Below are positions 22,401 to 37,400 of a DNA stretch of 64,000 nt, piece by piece (the first letter of the stretch is position 1; the number at the start of each line of letters is the position of its first letter). A program made the position numbers and the translations under genes. Origin of the DNA: Burhinus oedicnemus. Taxonomy: Eukaryota; Chordata; Aves; Charadriiformes; Burhinidae. The stretch is from positions 2,004,871-2,068,870 of the forward strand of contig VFFE01007644.1 in assembly GCA_008921705.1 (NCBI GenBank), in the 5' to 3' direction. A model generated the notes under the pieces. The model searched no databases, was not told the origin of the DNA, and saw nothing but the letters and a program-made list of their open reading frames with translations.

Positions 22401-25400
22401 CAGTTGATTATATGGCTAGTGAGGAAGGTGGGATCCACTGCAAATTTGAATCACAGGTCCAGTGCTACTGATACTTATGTCAAAAGTGCTTCTTATAGAG
22501 AAAAGGATAAGGAAGAGACTTTACCACAAATAGGAGTCATCACTTGCCTGCTAATAGTCTTACTGTAACAGATATTAAATACTTTCTACAAGGGAGAGAT
22601 TTGTAAGCCAAATACCAGTAGAGGCTGGACAGCATGACTAACAAACTGAATTTTCTTGCTTTAACTGTCTCAAGTGTGTCAGTATCCTTAGTTATATATA
22701 CCCATGTATCACATATAAGTTAAGAGAGTCTAGAAAAGAAAGCATTTTCAAATTAGGATGGAACAAGACAGAACTTTTGTAATGTTTTTATTTGGAACTT
22801 AATCACACAGTCTATTCCAGCAAAAATATATTACAGTAAAAGTCCTTAAATAGGTGACCAACTATTTTCTACCAGAGCCAGGCTGTAAAAAGCATTTCTT
22901 GCCTCCAGACATCCACAGTCTGTGGGCTCATTAACCTTCATGTAACTTAATTGAAATCAATAGAATTATAAAAGGTACATAATGAGTTGATATAAATACT
23001 AGCAAACTTTTTTAAAGTTTGTGGAATAGATGTAATCATGGGCAAAACTCTTCATATTGATGTCACAGACAGCACAGTAATTATAATAGAAGAAATGGTA
23101 GAATTCTAACATGTCTCTGGTTTGTTTTCAGCCACTCCTTGTAAAGGACGATTTAAATTACCTTTGGAAATGATGAGCTCTGCTGAAAGGTCTAACAATA
23201 ATGCAATAAATGAGACCAGAACAAAGAATTTCTATCAAGAACCTACTGGAGTATGCATGTCATCTGTATCTAAGTCTTTTACTTAGAATACCATTAATTT
23301 CTATTCTAATTTGTTCCTAATTCCTGTTTTAAAGAGCTAAGAGTTTTGCAGTCAGCAACTTACTTGTAGAAAATAGTGTGTTTTACTTTATTGCATAATG
23401 TTTTCTTGTCCTCTGGATTTCAGGTTTAATATGTCTAAAGTCAGATTAAACTCTTACAAAATTAGCAAAATTTGCATTCACTCGTCAGTTCTGACCCCAG
23501 AATTAACTTGCTTTTACTAGAACCACAGTTATTCCTTTGTGTATGATATGAGAAGTGTGTATGCAGAGAATCTCAAATTATTATGCAGTGTTGAAATACT
23601 CTTAAAAACATATAATACATTCAGCTATAGTTGTGAAATGTTAACGTCTTCAGGTTATAGCATTTGTAGCATTGGTTTTAGCGCATTTTTGATTAGGCAT
23701 TCACTAAAATCAAGCAAAACTACATAGGTGTCACTGAAACTGCAGTCTGAGTATATGTATTTTTGCTTCTGTTCCAGTTGAACAAAGGCTTCAGAGTAAC
23801 ATTTTTATTTTATTTCGGGTTTTAATTGTCTTTCTGGGTCAGATTCAAATCAAATCCTGGACTATGGGATTCTGAAACATTCTTTGATATAGCCATACTT
23901 TAGAAAAAGGCTTTAACATATAGAATATGTAGTTTAGAATATTTCAAGTGTTACTTTCTAGGAGAATTTTATTTCTTTGGCTTTTATGGATTGTAATTCT
24001 CAGTGTTAGTTACTGTTCTCTTTAGACTGAGCAAAGATGTACACTAGACAATGAATTTTGTGAAACAGAGCAGAAGATCAGGAAGTCAAATATCAGAAAT
24101 GAGGCGAAACTACCTGAAAAGGTACTGGAACAGCATGTCTATGGAATGAAAAAATAATTTCATATTTTATTAGGGAAAATACAAGTTTATGAGGTTATAC
24201 TGTTTACAGTCCTATGCTAATATTTTCCTTTGGATGTTATCCCACTGTAGCGAATGTGTGCTGAAGAAGTGTTAGAGATCATGCAAGAGACAGAAATTGA
24301 GGCCACACAAAAGCAAACTTTAGGCAAGTAATTTTACAAGTGTTCATAGTCCTTACTTTTAAAATTATTTTTATTTTGTCTATTTCTTTTGTAATAATAA
24401 TTGATAACAAATTAATGTCTCATTTAGATGATGCGTTAGACATTGTTCCTGATTCTCAGCCAGTAGGGAGGAGCAACAAACCTTTGTAAGTGTTGGAAAA
24501 AATACCACGTCACTGTTGTTGTCACTCACTTTGGCAGTACTTGAAAATACTCCCTTCAGAATTGAAATTCTGTGGCATAGTTTCAGAAAATGCTAGAATT
24601 TAATTGTCTTGTCTTCCCTCGAAATTGCATTAAGAACTGTTGCCTGTGTAAATCAGGTCACTTTTATTATTTTGGGGTGGGTTGTTTTTTGTTTTTTGTT
24701 TTTCTTTTATTATTATTATTCTGAACTTCATGGCACCAAACCAGCACTCTTACATGTATTTGCTAAGACTACTTCATGAACGATACTATTCTGTTGTCTT
24801 AATTGAAGATTTTTAATTGGTGAATCTATTTATGAAAATAGTACTCATTAACAAGATCAGAGTACGAGTTTAAGTAAGCTTTAGTATTAACGAGGAGAGT
24901 AGTTCTTTCAGATGATGTCAGAATGTAAAATACAAACGACATATGGTCTTACAAAAGTGAACTGTGCCATGAAAAGTAGTAGATTTGACACACCACAGTT
25001 ATCTAGGATCGAGGCTTAATGATAGCCATAGGATATTGTTGCCTTTTTGAAGCTGACTTAAAAATATATGTTGTTTCTGAAGGTTTGCCATTTTACACTG
25101 TGTTGGTTAATTGAACAATGGTAGCAGCCCTAGGTACCAATGCAAAATGCAAATGATATCTACAAGGTATCACTATTTTCCTAATTTGTGATGCATGTTT
25201 GTTATAATAAAGACACTTTCTGCAGTTCACTGATAATAAGATAGTATTACCTTTGTTAGGTTGTCTGGTCTTTTGGAGAGTTCTTTTGATAAAACCAAAA
25301 CATGGAAAAAAAGAGCATGCTCTGTTCCTGAGAAGAATATCACAGCTGGTGACAAGCAAAAGCTAAATCCATCATTGGCACATACATCCCATCCAGGTTA

Positions 25401-28400
25401 TGTTCATACCTTTAACTGTTAGTGTTAAAAATCTTTCAGATGAATTTTTAACCTGCAGCTGTACTTTTTTTTTTCCTGTATTAGTTTCTATTGTTAATGA
25501 AAAAGCTGTGAAACAAAACGCTTTTTATTCAATTTTTTTGAAGTATCTCTCCAGATAAACAAAGACATTAAAAAAGAGAAGAAACACAAGAAAATTAAAT
25601 TGATACCATGAGGGAAGAAAACTGCAAAATACTTAGTGGACAGTCAGAGTGTTGATCATTTGGAACAGAAACTGTTAAGTTCAGAGGGGAAAAATATTTA
25701 AACTACTGCTGAAACATCACTTGAAACATTTTTTTCAGCTAGAGTGTCCGAAACATCTTTGCATTCTGATTCTACAAGACAGGAACCTGATGTTTTCTTT
25801 AGCAAAGAGACTGCAAATCCAATACAATCAAAGACGGTGAGAGTTTCTTACCTTCATTTCTTTTACTTGCAGTTAAGAGAATTGTCAAATTTTCAGTTCT
25901 TCAAAATTTGTATTTTACTTTGGTTTAGTCACAAGCTTATTTTTAATTGGCTTTCCACTAATACCAAGTGAACTAGATAATGTCAGCTTCACTGTTTGCT
26001 TTTTCAGTGTGACCTGTTCAAGATCAGTTTATCCCGAATTTCTTCTTAAAAATAACTTTTTTAAAAAATAATTCTTAAATAAGCACCAACTTGTACTTTT
26101 CATGCACTTCTTTTTTCTCTTTTGAATGTTACAGTACACAAACCCACAACATTTAAAAGAAAATACCTGCTAAATAAATCTGTTTTATTGCTCCTTGTCT
26201 GGGCAATGCAAGGGAAAATGGTTTTCAAAGGAATGTGATTTAGTACATCTAGAAGACATTTAATGAAGTTTAGGTGATTGTTAAGAACCTGTAGTTCTAT
26301 TTGCAGCTTTGCCCTTCTGTTTAATGGGCTCAAAGCTGAGTCTTAAACTCTGTTTTTATAGAAAGCAAAGGCTAAAGAAATGACAGATGCAACAAAATCA
26401 CTAATTAGTAAAATCAGTGACAGATATAAAGTAAAGACTGATGAGAGAAGCAAAGCAAGGGACTCCTTGGGTTTTAACAGGTATGATGTAAATCGTTTAC
26501 TTTTATGCTTATTTTTGGGCATGTGGCTTTGTCTGTGATCTACGCCTCTGTCTACAGTTATTTCACATACAGCTTTCATCTGAATTGTTTGCTCACTTCT
26601 GATAAACCCTATTGTACATAAAGTTCCTAGCTCTCTCTTCCTGAAAGAGTTGACTGTTAGAGAGTTTAAATTTAACAAATTCTTAAATAAGAAAATTAGT
26701 CTTTCCTGGCTGGAACTGGTGCTTGGAGATATACTTTACATATAATTACATGTTCTCTGTGTTTGATTGGAACTGGGTGACAAAGGACTGGAATAGTTAG
26801 GCTATGTCACCTAGTAAACCATTTGGATAGGGACTTAGAAGACATGCAGAACCTGCAGTATAGCTGTGTGATCTGGAATAAATTTTTCTAGAGCACAAAA
26901 ATGAAAGGGGCTGATCTCTTAATCCACTTGTTTTTGTATTTAAATGTCTGAATAAATTTGTTCTGTTTGATAAGGCTTTTATTTATATAAGCAGTATTCT
27001 AATGCATGTATTCTAATTAGCGTTTAACAAAATGTATCCTTATTTTTCAGGCTACATTTAAATAAATCCCATGTCTCTAAGGTAACATATTACTGCTTTT
27101 TGGGGGGATTTTTTTCATATCAGATATATGTACGTATGTGGTAGTAGTTAGTAGATGTAAAGTGAAAGTTCACAAACCGTTGAATGTTAAATATCTGTCA
27201 ATGTTAATGTTAATTACTCATTGACTGTATATACTTTTTAAAACTTTATATATATTATGTGGAATAATATTTTTACAGGCAACTATCAGCCAGTGAAACC
27301 AAAATTAATTTCTGTTTGTGAATTATATAATTGAATCTGTTCCTTTTGAACATGGCAATGCTAAATATTTAGAATAAAAATATTATAGTAAATGGAATTG
27401 TAGAATCCTTATATGGGATATAGCCAGGACACAGAAATTAGTCTTAATGTTTGGGGGGAAAAATATTCTGAGGTTTTGTTTATATCCTTAAAGGATAAAT
27501 TGTAAAAGATTTAGTTTCTATTAGCTCTTGTCCCCTTTTGCCTTAGTGTACTGTTGCTAGTCAAGTGGAAGTCTGAGCAGCTGCTCGGTTTTTTCATATG
27601 TTCATGATGAAGAACTTGGGTTTTGAGATGGCAGTGTGCATGAATGCATAGTCCAGATTTGGTATATGAGTTAACTTTTTATTTATGTATAGGAAGAAGT
27701 TCAGCATAGAAAGCTGAAAACCGCTACTTGTCTTAATATAACTGCTGGTCATATTATGTAAGTAGTAAAACATTTTCAAACAGAATTTCTACTTACCCAC
27801 ACCTAACCTTGTGAAATGTTCATTAATTCAGTCACAAAATTGATCTGTGTGTCTGTTTGACAGGGATGATGTCTACAACTTTAACATCAGTGGGTTTGAT
27901 GAGCCTACAATAAAGCTTGGAGTAAGAATATAACTGGAACTGATACATTATGAATAGACTATAAAGGAGCTCAGTCGACTTAAATTATGTCTACTGAAAG
28001 TATAGTTAACATCTAAAAATTCAAATTATGTCACTGAACTAAGTGGGGAAAAACGCTTGCCATGTAAATACTTCCGTCACTTTCAAATGTATAATGATGT
28101 ATGCTATCTTAAGGTTCTGGTGACTTAAAGATACTATGATGTTTTCCTGAATTAAGAACAAAAGAGTTTGTTAGGAGTATCATTACCTTTTAAGTTTATC
28201 CTATTATCCTGAAAGCGTTATTGCCTTCCTTCTAATCCCCATTGTAAAGACATCTTTGCCCAGATGTTTGAGTAAAAAGAAAATCTAGCTAAGGTAAAAG
28301 CAAAAGACAAGAAAAGAAAAGATAGTTTTGCTCCTTATGGCTCAGAGGAGCCTGCTGAATTGGTGAAGATAGGGAAGAAGAGTGAATGGAAACTAATGTA

Positions 28401-31400
28401 TTAGTTTGAGACAATGAAAGCTTCAGTCAGTTCCAGTTGGTTTTAACTATCAGCTCTGTTGTTAAATAATTTAATTGCTGAGTTTAAAAACTAAGCAAGA
28501 AAGCCCTTAGCTGTTACCGTCTGATGGCCTGTTTAATTTCATTTAAATTGTATAACAAATGAAAACTTTCATTTGTTTCTTATTTACATTTTTAGATCCC
28601 AGAATTGCAGGTTACTGAACTGAGTGTTCATACAGATCCAAACAAAAAAGGGTAGGGATGATATATTATGTCCTACTCTGCTGATAATCATCAAGAGTAG
28701 TACTGTCTACATTCTCCAGCATTCTATTATGAAAATCCAGGGAATGCATGCGTGACAATAATATCTTGACTGTGTTGGTTTTTTTTCAATAAATAAATAT
28801 AGCTGCTGTGGTCTCCTAGGCTGTTTTATGATTTTCCTTTGGGAAGCTTATAAGAAGGATAGAATGTGTTTCATGAAGAAAACAGCTTTAGTTCTATTCA
28901 TGGAATACTATGGGGATATAAACTTCTGAATAGAGGGGAGGCAGTTTTTTGTTAATGATCAGCCTGCAAAGGGATGTATTGTTACTGTGTGTTCTTACTG
29001 ATCGTTAGCAAATAAGCACATCCTTTAAGTTTTAAGGTAAACAGATATTTCCTAAAGGGATGTGAAAACAAAAGTAGGTACATTTGTTTGAATCCTTAAT
29101 CTACATATCACGTGAATAGTAGAAAGATGTAGAACAAGTATTTTTAAATGTATCATTTGAAGGTGTCTTTTCTTTTTCTAATTAAGGAATGCAGATGACA
29201 GTAAAACTAGCACTGAAGTGAAAGGAAGAAAAAAAGTAAGGCTTAGATTTTTGTGGATCGGTATACCTTGTCTTCCTGCCTTTAAATACAAACTATGTAA
29301 GTGAAAGGTATATTAAATTAATAACTTTTTTGTTTTTTGTAGACTAGAAACAATCAAAACAAGAAGCATCTCTTTAGTGACACAGACACAGAATACAGAG
29401 GTGACGACAGCAAAACAGACATCAGTTGGCTACAAGAATCAAATAGAAAATCCAAAGCCCAGTTAATTGATTACAGTAGAAATAAAAACTTAGGGAAACC
29501 AATAAGCACAGTCAAAAGTAAGAAACTTTTTTTTCATATTTCTTAAGAATGCAGCAATAAGTTTGTCCATAGATATTAACTGCACAGCATGTAATGTGCT
29601 GTGTTGCCGTATCTGCATATGATATGTTTTTGTTGTCTTATTTCCAAGCATGAGGAATTTTCAAATTCGTTCTAATCATTTATAAAGGTTAGTTTCTAAA
29701 AAGTCTGTATTTTAACACGGAAAAGTATCGGAGGATAGGACAGGTGGAGGTTGTTGTCAACAAAAAAACCTTTGGCTTTTTAAAATAATGTGCTGAAAGC
29801 AGTTTACTGAATCATAAGTTTGCAGGCATAAAAGAGATTCTATGATTTCACAGCTAAAACTCTAAATGTCAAACATTTGACTATTTTGCTGATTTTTCTA
29901 ACTTTATGTATTCTAACAGCAGATAAATTCTCTGAACCTGCTTGCCACGTGGATAAACCTAAAGGCAAAAATGCAAATAAGAAAAAGGTAAATGTAAATT
30001 TGCAACCAGACTTGTAATACATATTCAAAATGTCTTAACTCACTACAGGAATTGTTTTAAAATATTTTTTCATAAATATGCACCATTTCTTCGTGCTTAT
30101 TTTGAGATCATTTATTAAATACAGTTTGTTTTTTTCAGGTACTGTATTCTTTTTATGTAGTATTTAGCTAGTATTTCAGGCGTAATACTAGCTATGAGTC
30201 AGAATGATTATTATACTTACAATGATTGATTATGTGTATTTACTGCTTAATAGCCATCTACTCCATTGCATATGCCATTACCTTTTCAGCAAGGGTTTTC
30301 ATTTGTCTAATGTACTTAATTGAATTCGAATACCTTTTGAGATTATAATTTCTTTAAATAAATATACATAACATAGTGAAACTGTGAAAATAAAAATGTT
30401 ATGGATGTTAATAGAAAATAATTGCAAAATATTGTAAGCGTATTAAAGTTGGAAGTATAACAAAGTATAAGTGATGATGAACATGTTGATGGAAGGTACT
30501 TGTAGATGTTTGTAAGCCAGAGTTTAAAAAACAAACAAACAAAACATCAAAAAACCCTAAAACCTTCCCTTTTCCCCTCCAGCCTATTATTTGGTCTCTC
30601 AAACGCTACAAGAATTATTCAAATCTATTTAATGTTGGTAGCTTAAAGCTACATACATGCACTCAATGTAAATCATGCCTATGAAAAAATATGATCACCA
30701 CATGTAGGTATTGATGGTGATGTCTAGTCCGGCTGTATCAAAACTGAAGAGGGCTTCAATTGCCCAATGTTCAATCTATTTACTTACTGAAAAGTGTCCT
30801 TTTTTTAGTAGTGAAATTTCCAGATCTACCCAAGCAAGTTCAAAGTGCTTACTTTGAGCAGGTAGGGTTCCACTATTGTATAGACTTAGATGGAGAGCAT
30901 CTGAAGCCCAGGAAGTCACTAGTAGACTTGACCCTGGATATGAGGAGGCTAGGAAAGCATACGTTTTGCATAGAGCGCTTATCAAGAAAGTAGGAGGCAG
31001 GAATTCTAATCTCTCCTAGTCTGAGAAGTGTTGCAATTACATTTTACATCCCTTCCAATGTCAGGTCCCTGGGGTACTTTCAGTAAGGACATGCTTTGCT
31101 CTATTTCTGAACATTGACTGCTGTGTAGAGAGAGTGGCAGGAGTTAGGATGTAGAAGGGGGACAGACAGGAATGAAGACTGATTTCAGTCTAGTGGTTAA
31201 GGTAATCAGTTCAGAGGTGATGATCAAGGATACTGGTTCCTGCTCACTATGCAGGCTTTTGGTTTTGTTCTATTTCAAACCAGTTACCATCTAATTTAAA
31301 TGTGCATGTATTTCAGAGACCAAGCTTTGGAAACCCACTTCAGCTTTGCTGTAGTTCAAAAATGGCATTTATTTTGCCTCTTCGCTTTTTTGACTCTTAC

Positions 31401-34400
31401 GTTCCTGACTGCAGTCTACCCTACAGTGAAAATTACCTTCCCAGAATACTTGGCAGACTGATGGTTGGACTTTCTGAGCTTTGATAAAGTTAAACTTTTT
31501 TAGTTGTTTTGAAATAATGGATTTCAAGTAGTTAAACCAAGTTACTGGACATTTATTCTTGTATATTTATTTATTAATCATTCTCATATAAACTGAAGAT
31601 GTTTCTATTCTTCCAAAGAGAAATGAATGTAAAAATCAGAATTCAAGAACTGATGAAACGATAGAACAAACCACCAGACAAAAACGACCTCGAAGAGCAG
31701 CATTAGCAAAAAATTACAAAGAGCCTTCCAGTTCAGAGTCAGAGAGTGAAAGGAAATCTTCAGCATGCACGTCTAAGGAGGAGAAATCAAAAATACAGGT
31801 ATAAAGTTGCACTTTATTCTTAAAAATCCACTTCTACCGTATTTTTCAAAATAAACTCTGGTCTACTTTGTACTTAGTACTTTAAGTGCCCAACATGAGC
31901 AAGTGGAAATGAATTTTCTTTATTATTTCCAGCAGTGCCATTTTTTAATAATAAATATTTAGCTGCTAAGAAAATCAATCCTAAATAACGTTCTCAGTCA
32001 TAATAGTATTACAGTTTCTATTTATGCAGTTTACTCTGCTGCAAAGAACTACTGTGTCCTTTATTTTAAAAGCTTAACAATATTTTGAAAATGTCTATTA
32101 AATGGGAAGTTCTAGTGAGCCAAATATTGTTCTTTCAGATAATGTGATTTTGATAATGGTATGCCTATTCTGTATACAATAGAAAATGCTGACTTGATAG
32201 AGGGTATGTCAAGACATCTGCTGAATATCCAAGTAGGATTTTTAGTAAATTAAGCAATGATGTTGGGTGCTAAAACATTTTCATTCTTTTAGCATAACAT
32301 TTCAGTGTATATGGATAGGTCTGTAAAGTTTATTGATTAAATCGTGAAGCACTGGTAATTGCTTCCAATAGTTAAGAATTTCATAAGAACAGAAATTTGG
32401 GTGCTGAATTAAGCAAATTCAATGCATGTTGGTATTAGAACACCTGATATCCTTATGAATTTAAGTACTTCTAATGGTGTTCCTTGTTGGACCTTCTGCT
32501 TTTTCAAGGGCACGTATAGATAATATGCTTGTTACTTGCATATATATACACTTCCCGTATGTTTACAAATAATGTTTATATAAACTTTGTATTTTAATAG
32601 AAACATATGAATGGGGAAAACAAGGATGCTAATCAACGAAAGGAACTCCAGAATATTGTACCTATGGAGCCAAAGAGAGTAGCTAACTATGTACATAAAG
32701 CATTTATTAAACCAAAGAATTCTGCAGAAGAAAAGGAAATTGATATGCCTTCATCTGAGAGTCCTGCATCTCTTGAGACAATGAGATGTATGTATTTTGG
32801 CTTTTAATTTATAGCAATGCTGTATCAAAAGTTGGAGCTTAAAGGAGGATTATCACAGTAGTATGATTCTACATTTATTTCATACTTTTAAAATAAGCGA
32901 TAGCCGCTAATTCAGTGTGTACCACATAATTTAAGTGTATTAATATATCACTAACACTTTTATAGGTTGGTGCAGTTATTTGACATCAGCGTAATATAGA
33001 AGTGCAGTATGTAAGTGTTAGAATGAATCTGGTAACCGCTAAAATAGTGTGGAGGGTGCAAAAAGTGCAAGTGTGGCAAGCCAACACTTGAAGTAAAATT
33101 CCACGTCTGAGACTTCCAAATACCTAGAGTTGGAACAGATAGCAATATAGGGCTTTCACTTACCTCTTTTAACTTTCATTCCTTATCCTGACACTTAGGT
33201 AACTGTTTTCTAGGTGCTGAAAGAATATCAGAAGGAGATGTTCCTGAAGAGCTTGCTTACAGTGAAAGATCACCTGGTCTTCAGGAGTCAACACCAGAAA
33301 AAATGGAAGTGTTAAACTTTGAGAAAGGGATCTCTCCCAATAATTTCTATCTGCAAAAGAATAATATTCAAAGTATATGTCTAAATCAGTCCCCTGAGGT
33401 GACTGTTAAAAAGTTAACATTTGGAAATAAAAGCTTCTCACCAGTTTTAACTGAAGCATCTTTGGTAAGAATATTGAAGTTACTCTATAATTATTTTAAC
33501 TGAAATCATTCCATTCAGCTGCCAACTGTTCTATGCTTTTTTACATCTCCTTTCAAGAATGATTTTTTTTTTTTTTTTGTTAATGCGTAGCTCAGCTTAA
33601 CGGCGTATAAAACTGTCCGTGGAAAACAGGCAAAGGGATCTGTATCTGTACCATGGGACAATAACGAAGATTCAAGTTTCAGACCTTGCTTTACAGACGT
33701 ACTTTCTACTAAAGGAAAACTACATGATACTGCTAAACCTGTTGCCAAAAGTAAAGAAGAGGTATGTTACGAAATCCTTTGTTCTTCAGAAGAGAGCTGC
33801 AGCTTTTTGTCTATTTTGTCTACTTTACAGATAGTGGGGTTTAAGGGAAATGCATCTTTCTTAATGTTAAACACTATATATAAATGTTTACTTGTTACCT
33901 GCTTGGAAAATCCTACTATTAATTTTTAAATATTTGAGATAAATTAGGGAATTATTTATCATATGGATACAAAGAAAGAATTGTATCCCAACAAGATCAG
34001 TTATAAATAATATCTTAAAAAATAATGAGGAGTAAATACTTTTTTTCTTGACTTTCAATAAAGAGTAAATGATTTTTCACAAATTAAAGAATTGTGGCAT
34101 CTGCATGGAAAAATTCTTCAGGTGAAAAAGTGCTCTCATAGTTTTAGCATTAATGTACTGCTCAGTATAACAACTATTGTAGCATTGGCAAATAAATAAA
34201 AACTGCTGTATACCTTCAAACCACTTCTCATAAGTACTTTTTCTGGTGAAAAAAGCACTAATGACTCCTTTAAGAAATAATTTTGTTTGTGTCCTATTGC
34301 AAAAAACAGACCTTATTAGTCATTTGAATTATTGCTATCATTAGTTATCAATGTGGTGAAGAATTTTTGTTTATTCTTTCATCTAATGAGACCTAGTAGT

Positions 34401-37400
34401 AATTAAGGCAGTGGTTTTTTGGTTTGTTTTCCTTACTGTAGTTGTGTTCATGTCCCTAGTTTAATGAAAAGCAACGTAAATGTGGATTTCTGATGAAGAC
34501 TTCTAAAAGTACTTTAATTTGGAAGCTAATAAATCAGTCACTTTTCTTTTAGGATTGTGTACCACCGTCTCCATTGTCTGTTACCAGTGGAAGCAAAGTA
34601 CAGTCTTGGGGTGAAGAACCTTATGGCCCCATACATGAGTCAGGTACAAACATTTAATTTATAGCAAAAGGCTTTTGATGTGTCTCCATAAAAGTTAAGA
34701 AAAATGTTTATTTGGCACAAAAATATGGCCTAAGTTTTTTAATCTTGTTTTCTTTTATTTGTTTTCAGTATTATTCCTTTTTTATTCTTTTTCTCATTTT
34801 CTCTGCTGTTTTAATAACCCCCAAAAAACCGGAAATTTGGCTCCAAAATGCATTTACTGTAAAGAGTTAGTTGCACTCTTAAGAAAGAGTTAGAAGCATT
34901 CCCACTGATACTGGAGAAAAGTGGGGATAATGTATTATTGGGAAAAGAGAGCTTAGGGTGAATCTCTTTAATGAGCAAATTTTGCATGGGTCAGAGTTCT
35001 GTGTTCCATTGCAATCCTGTTGTTCATTTGCACCAAGTTCTCATATCTACTGAATATGCCCACCATTTTATGTAATGCTTATTAATTTTTATATAGTTAT
35101 TGAGGTTTAAAGCCAAGACACATACTCCTAGAGTTTGGATCCAAAGGGTCAATAAACTCTTCTTTATCTTCACGTGTCATTGTTGTAAATAATCCTAAAA
35201 TTAAGCATTGCTTTCATGTTCATTAAAGGACCGACTATACAGACGTTTTTCAAACGAAGGTACCACAGTGATACAGAAAGCAATTCTGATGAAGTAGAAA
35301 CAAGCAAAGAGGAGGAAAAGAAAGGAAAGAGAAGAACAAAGTTACAGCCTAGAAAATTATTTAAAACAGATGATGCTGTTACTTACAGAGGTTAGTTATG
35401 GAGTGAAAGTTGACTATAGTTGTGCAAAAGTTTAAAATAACATAACAAATTAAATTTTTAACAAGAAAAGATAGTATCCATAAAAAAGCATTTTACATAT
35501 TTAAAAAAAAGAAATAAAAAGAAATGTTAAATATTTAGAGACTATATCCATTTAAAAAGTCAGAAAATTGATACGAAAATAGAAACTAGTCTCAGCCATC
35601 TAATTGGTGAAATTAATCTATATATAACAAAGCTGTTCTATGCCCTACTGTAACGTTAGACAGGATACTTTTTCATACTGAATTGTGACATTATCTTTTT
35701 TTTACTTCTCTTCAGTGTCTGAAAGTCTGTCTACTGTATCTGTAAATGATCTGTCTGTTTTGGATGGGGAAATCTGGGAGCCTGGCGGTTCAACTATCAG
35801 TATATGTCAGAAGCTCCAAAAAGAATTTACTAAGAAAATTGAGGCAAGGCATTTCATATACAATATTAGTTGTCTGTGTGGGTACATGTGCATATGAATG
35901 ATAGCTTGTCTTACACTACAGAATTTGCTTAAAAGGACTTGAAAATAGCTATGTGCACAGAACTTCAAGAAATTACAGAATTCAAGTTTGCTTTTATGCC
36001 ATTTTCAATTTCTTTACGTACCTAACTCTCCAATGATTTTTTTCCAAGGTCTTTTTTTTTTATCCTGTCATTTCAAAACAAACTTATGTATCTAAAGTGA
36101 TGAGCATACTGCATTTTGATTTTTTTCAAATTATCAAACCCATGAATTAAATTTATTTGCAAAAAGGAAAACATGAGCCTGAATAATGCATTTGTTCATC
36201 TAAGACAGCTGTAAGCACACATCATTCATTTCATATGTACTTTCTCTATTTTGAAGACATATATTTTTCAAATACTGTACTTCTAATTAAGTTAGGTAGA
36301 ATTTTATCAACAACATAACCCCTGTTTATTTACATTTTATTAAAAGAAAAATTTTCCTTAAAGGATAGGGAGATAAGGAAAGAAAAAAAGTTCCTTTGCT
36401 CAGTGTCATCTGTGATACTAAGCAATTACAGTACTAAACATACTACAGGGTTGGGGTTTTTTTTTCCTAAAGTGAAAATAATCTGAATTTAATGTTAAAA
36501 CATCCTCATAGAGCCGCTCGCAGAAAATGGATCATTTTACTAAGCAATCATTAAGAGCTGCCCGTGAGCATTTGACAGCAATGAGTTACCAGCTTCATGA
36601 ATGCAGGTCTGTAATGAAAGATTTATTTTAAAACACCTGTAAAATGCAATGAATATCTTCTAAAAGTAACTCATTTTGCTTTGGTAGGATCAGGCAGCTG
36701 GACAAATTTCATTTTGCTCTCCTTGAGGAACTTGAGAATTTTGAAAAAGATTCTCAGTCCCTGAAAAACCTGGAGGAAGAATTCTCGGTTTGTATTTTAA
36801 TTACTTGATCATGGAGAAAAACGAATTCTTATGGAATCCATAGATAACTCATATCATCTTTAATTTTAGATCATTAATTCTGTTTTTAAAAGCCTTTATC
36901 ATTTTCCTTGAAGTTGGGTCAAATTTCAAATAATGAATTTGAGGTGTTACAGTTGGTTAATGCTATGGTCTTAGAATTTCTAGATCACCACTATATGTTT
37001 TTCTACCTAGAATATACTACTACTCCTGCTTTTAATGGGCTGCTTACCCCACTTCATGAGCCTTTTTTTCAGCTGGCCTGTATTTCAGAAACAGCATGTA
37101 GACATTTGAACCTGATTTGTTGTGCGTTCTACGGCGACCCAGTTGACATCACGGGTCTGCTACTTGCTGTATTGTAAAAATCAATATACAAATATTCATG
37201 TAAACACAATACATAATTGCTTTTTTCTTTTTCCTACTGATTATCATCTATTAATATTTTTCTTTCCAGACCTTTTGGAAAAAACATACACATACTTTTA
37301 GTACATACATGAAAAATGAGCAACAGAGGTTAGTAGGCTTGATTAATACCAGGATGAGATTTGTGTTCTGTTCACTTGAGGTGTAAGTTAGGCCAACTAC

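Noticed and set aside
25545..25615. Lys-rich exon-like segment in a SYCP2 intron
   Set aside because: An in-frame stop follows and the flanking exons (25396 to 25739) join perfectly without it; A-rich intron sequence explains it.
29830..29850. GATTCTATGATTT resembling a CR1 terminus
   Set aside because: No CR1 3' UTR precedes it; a match this short is expected by chance in AT-rich DNA.
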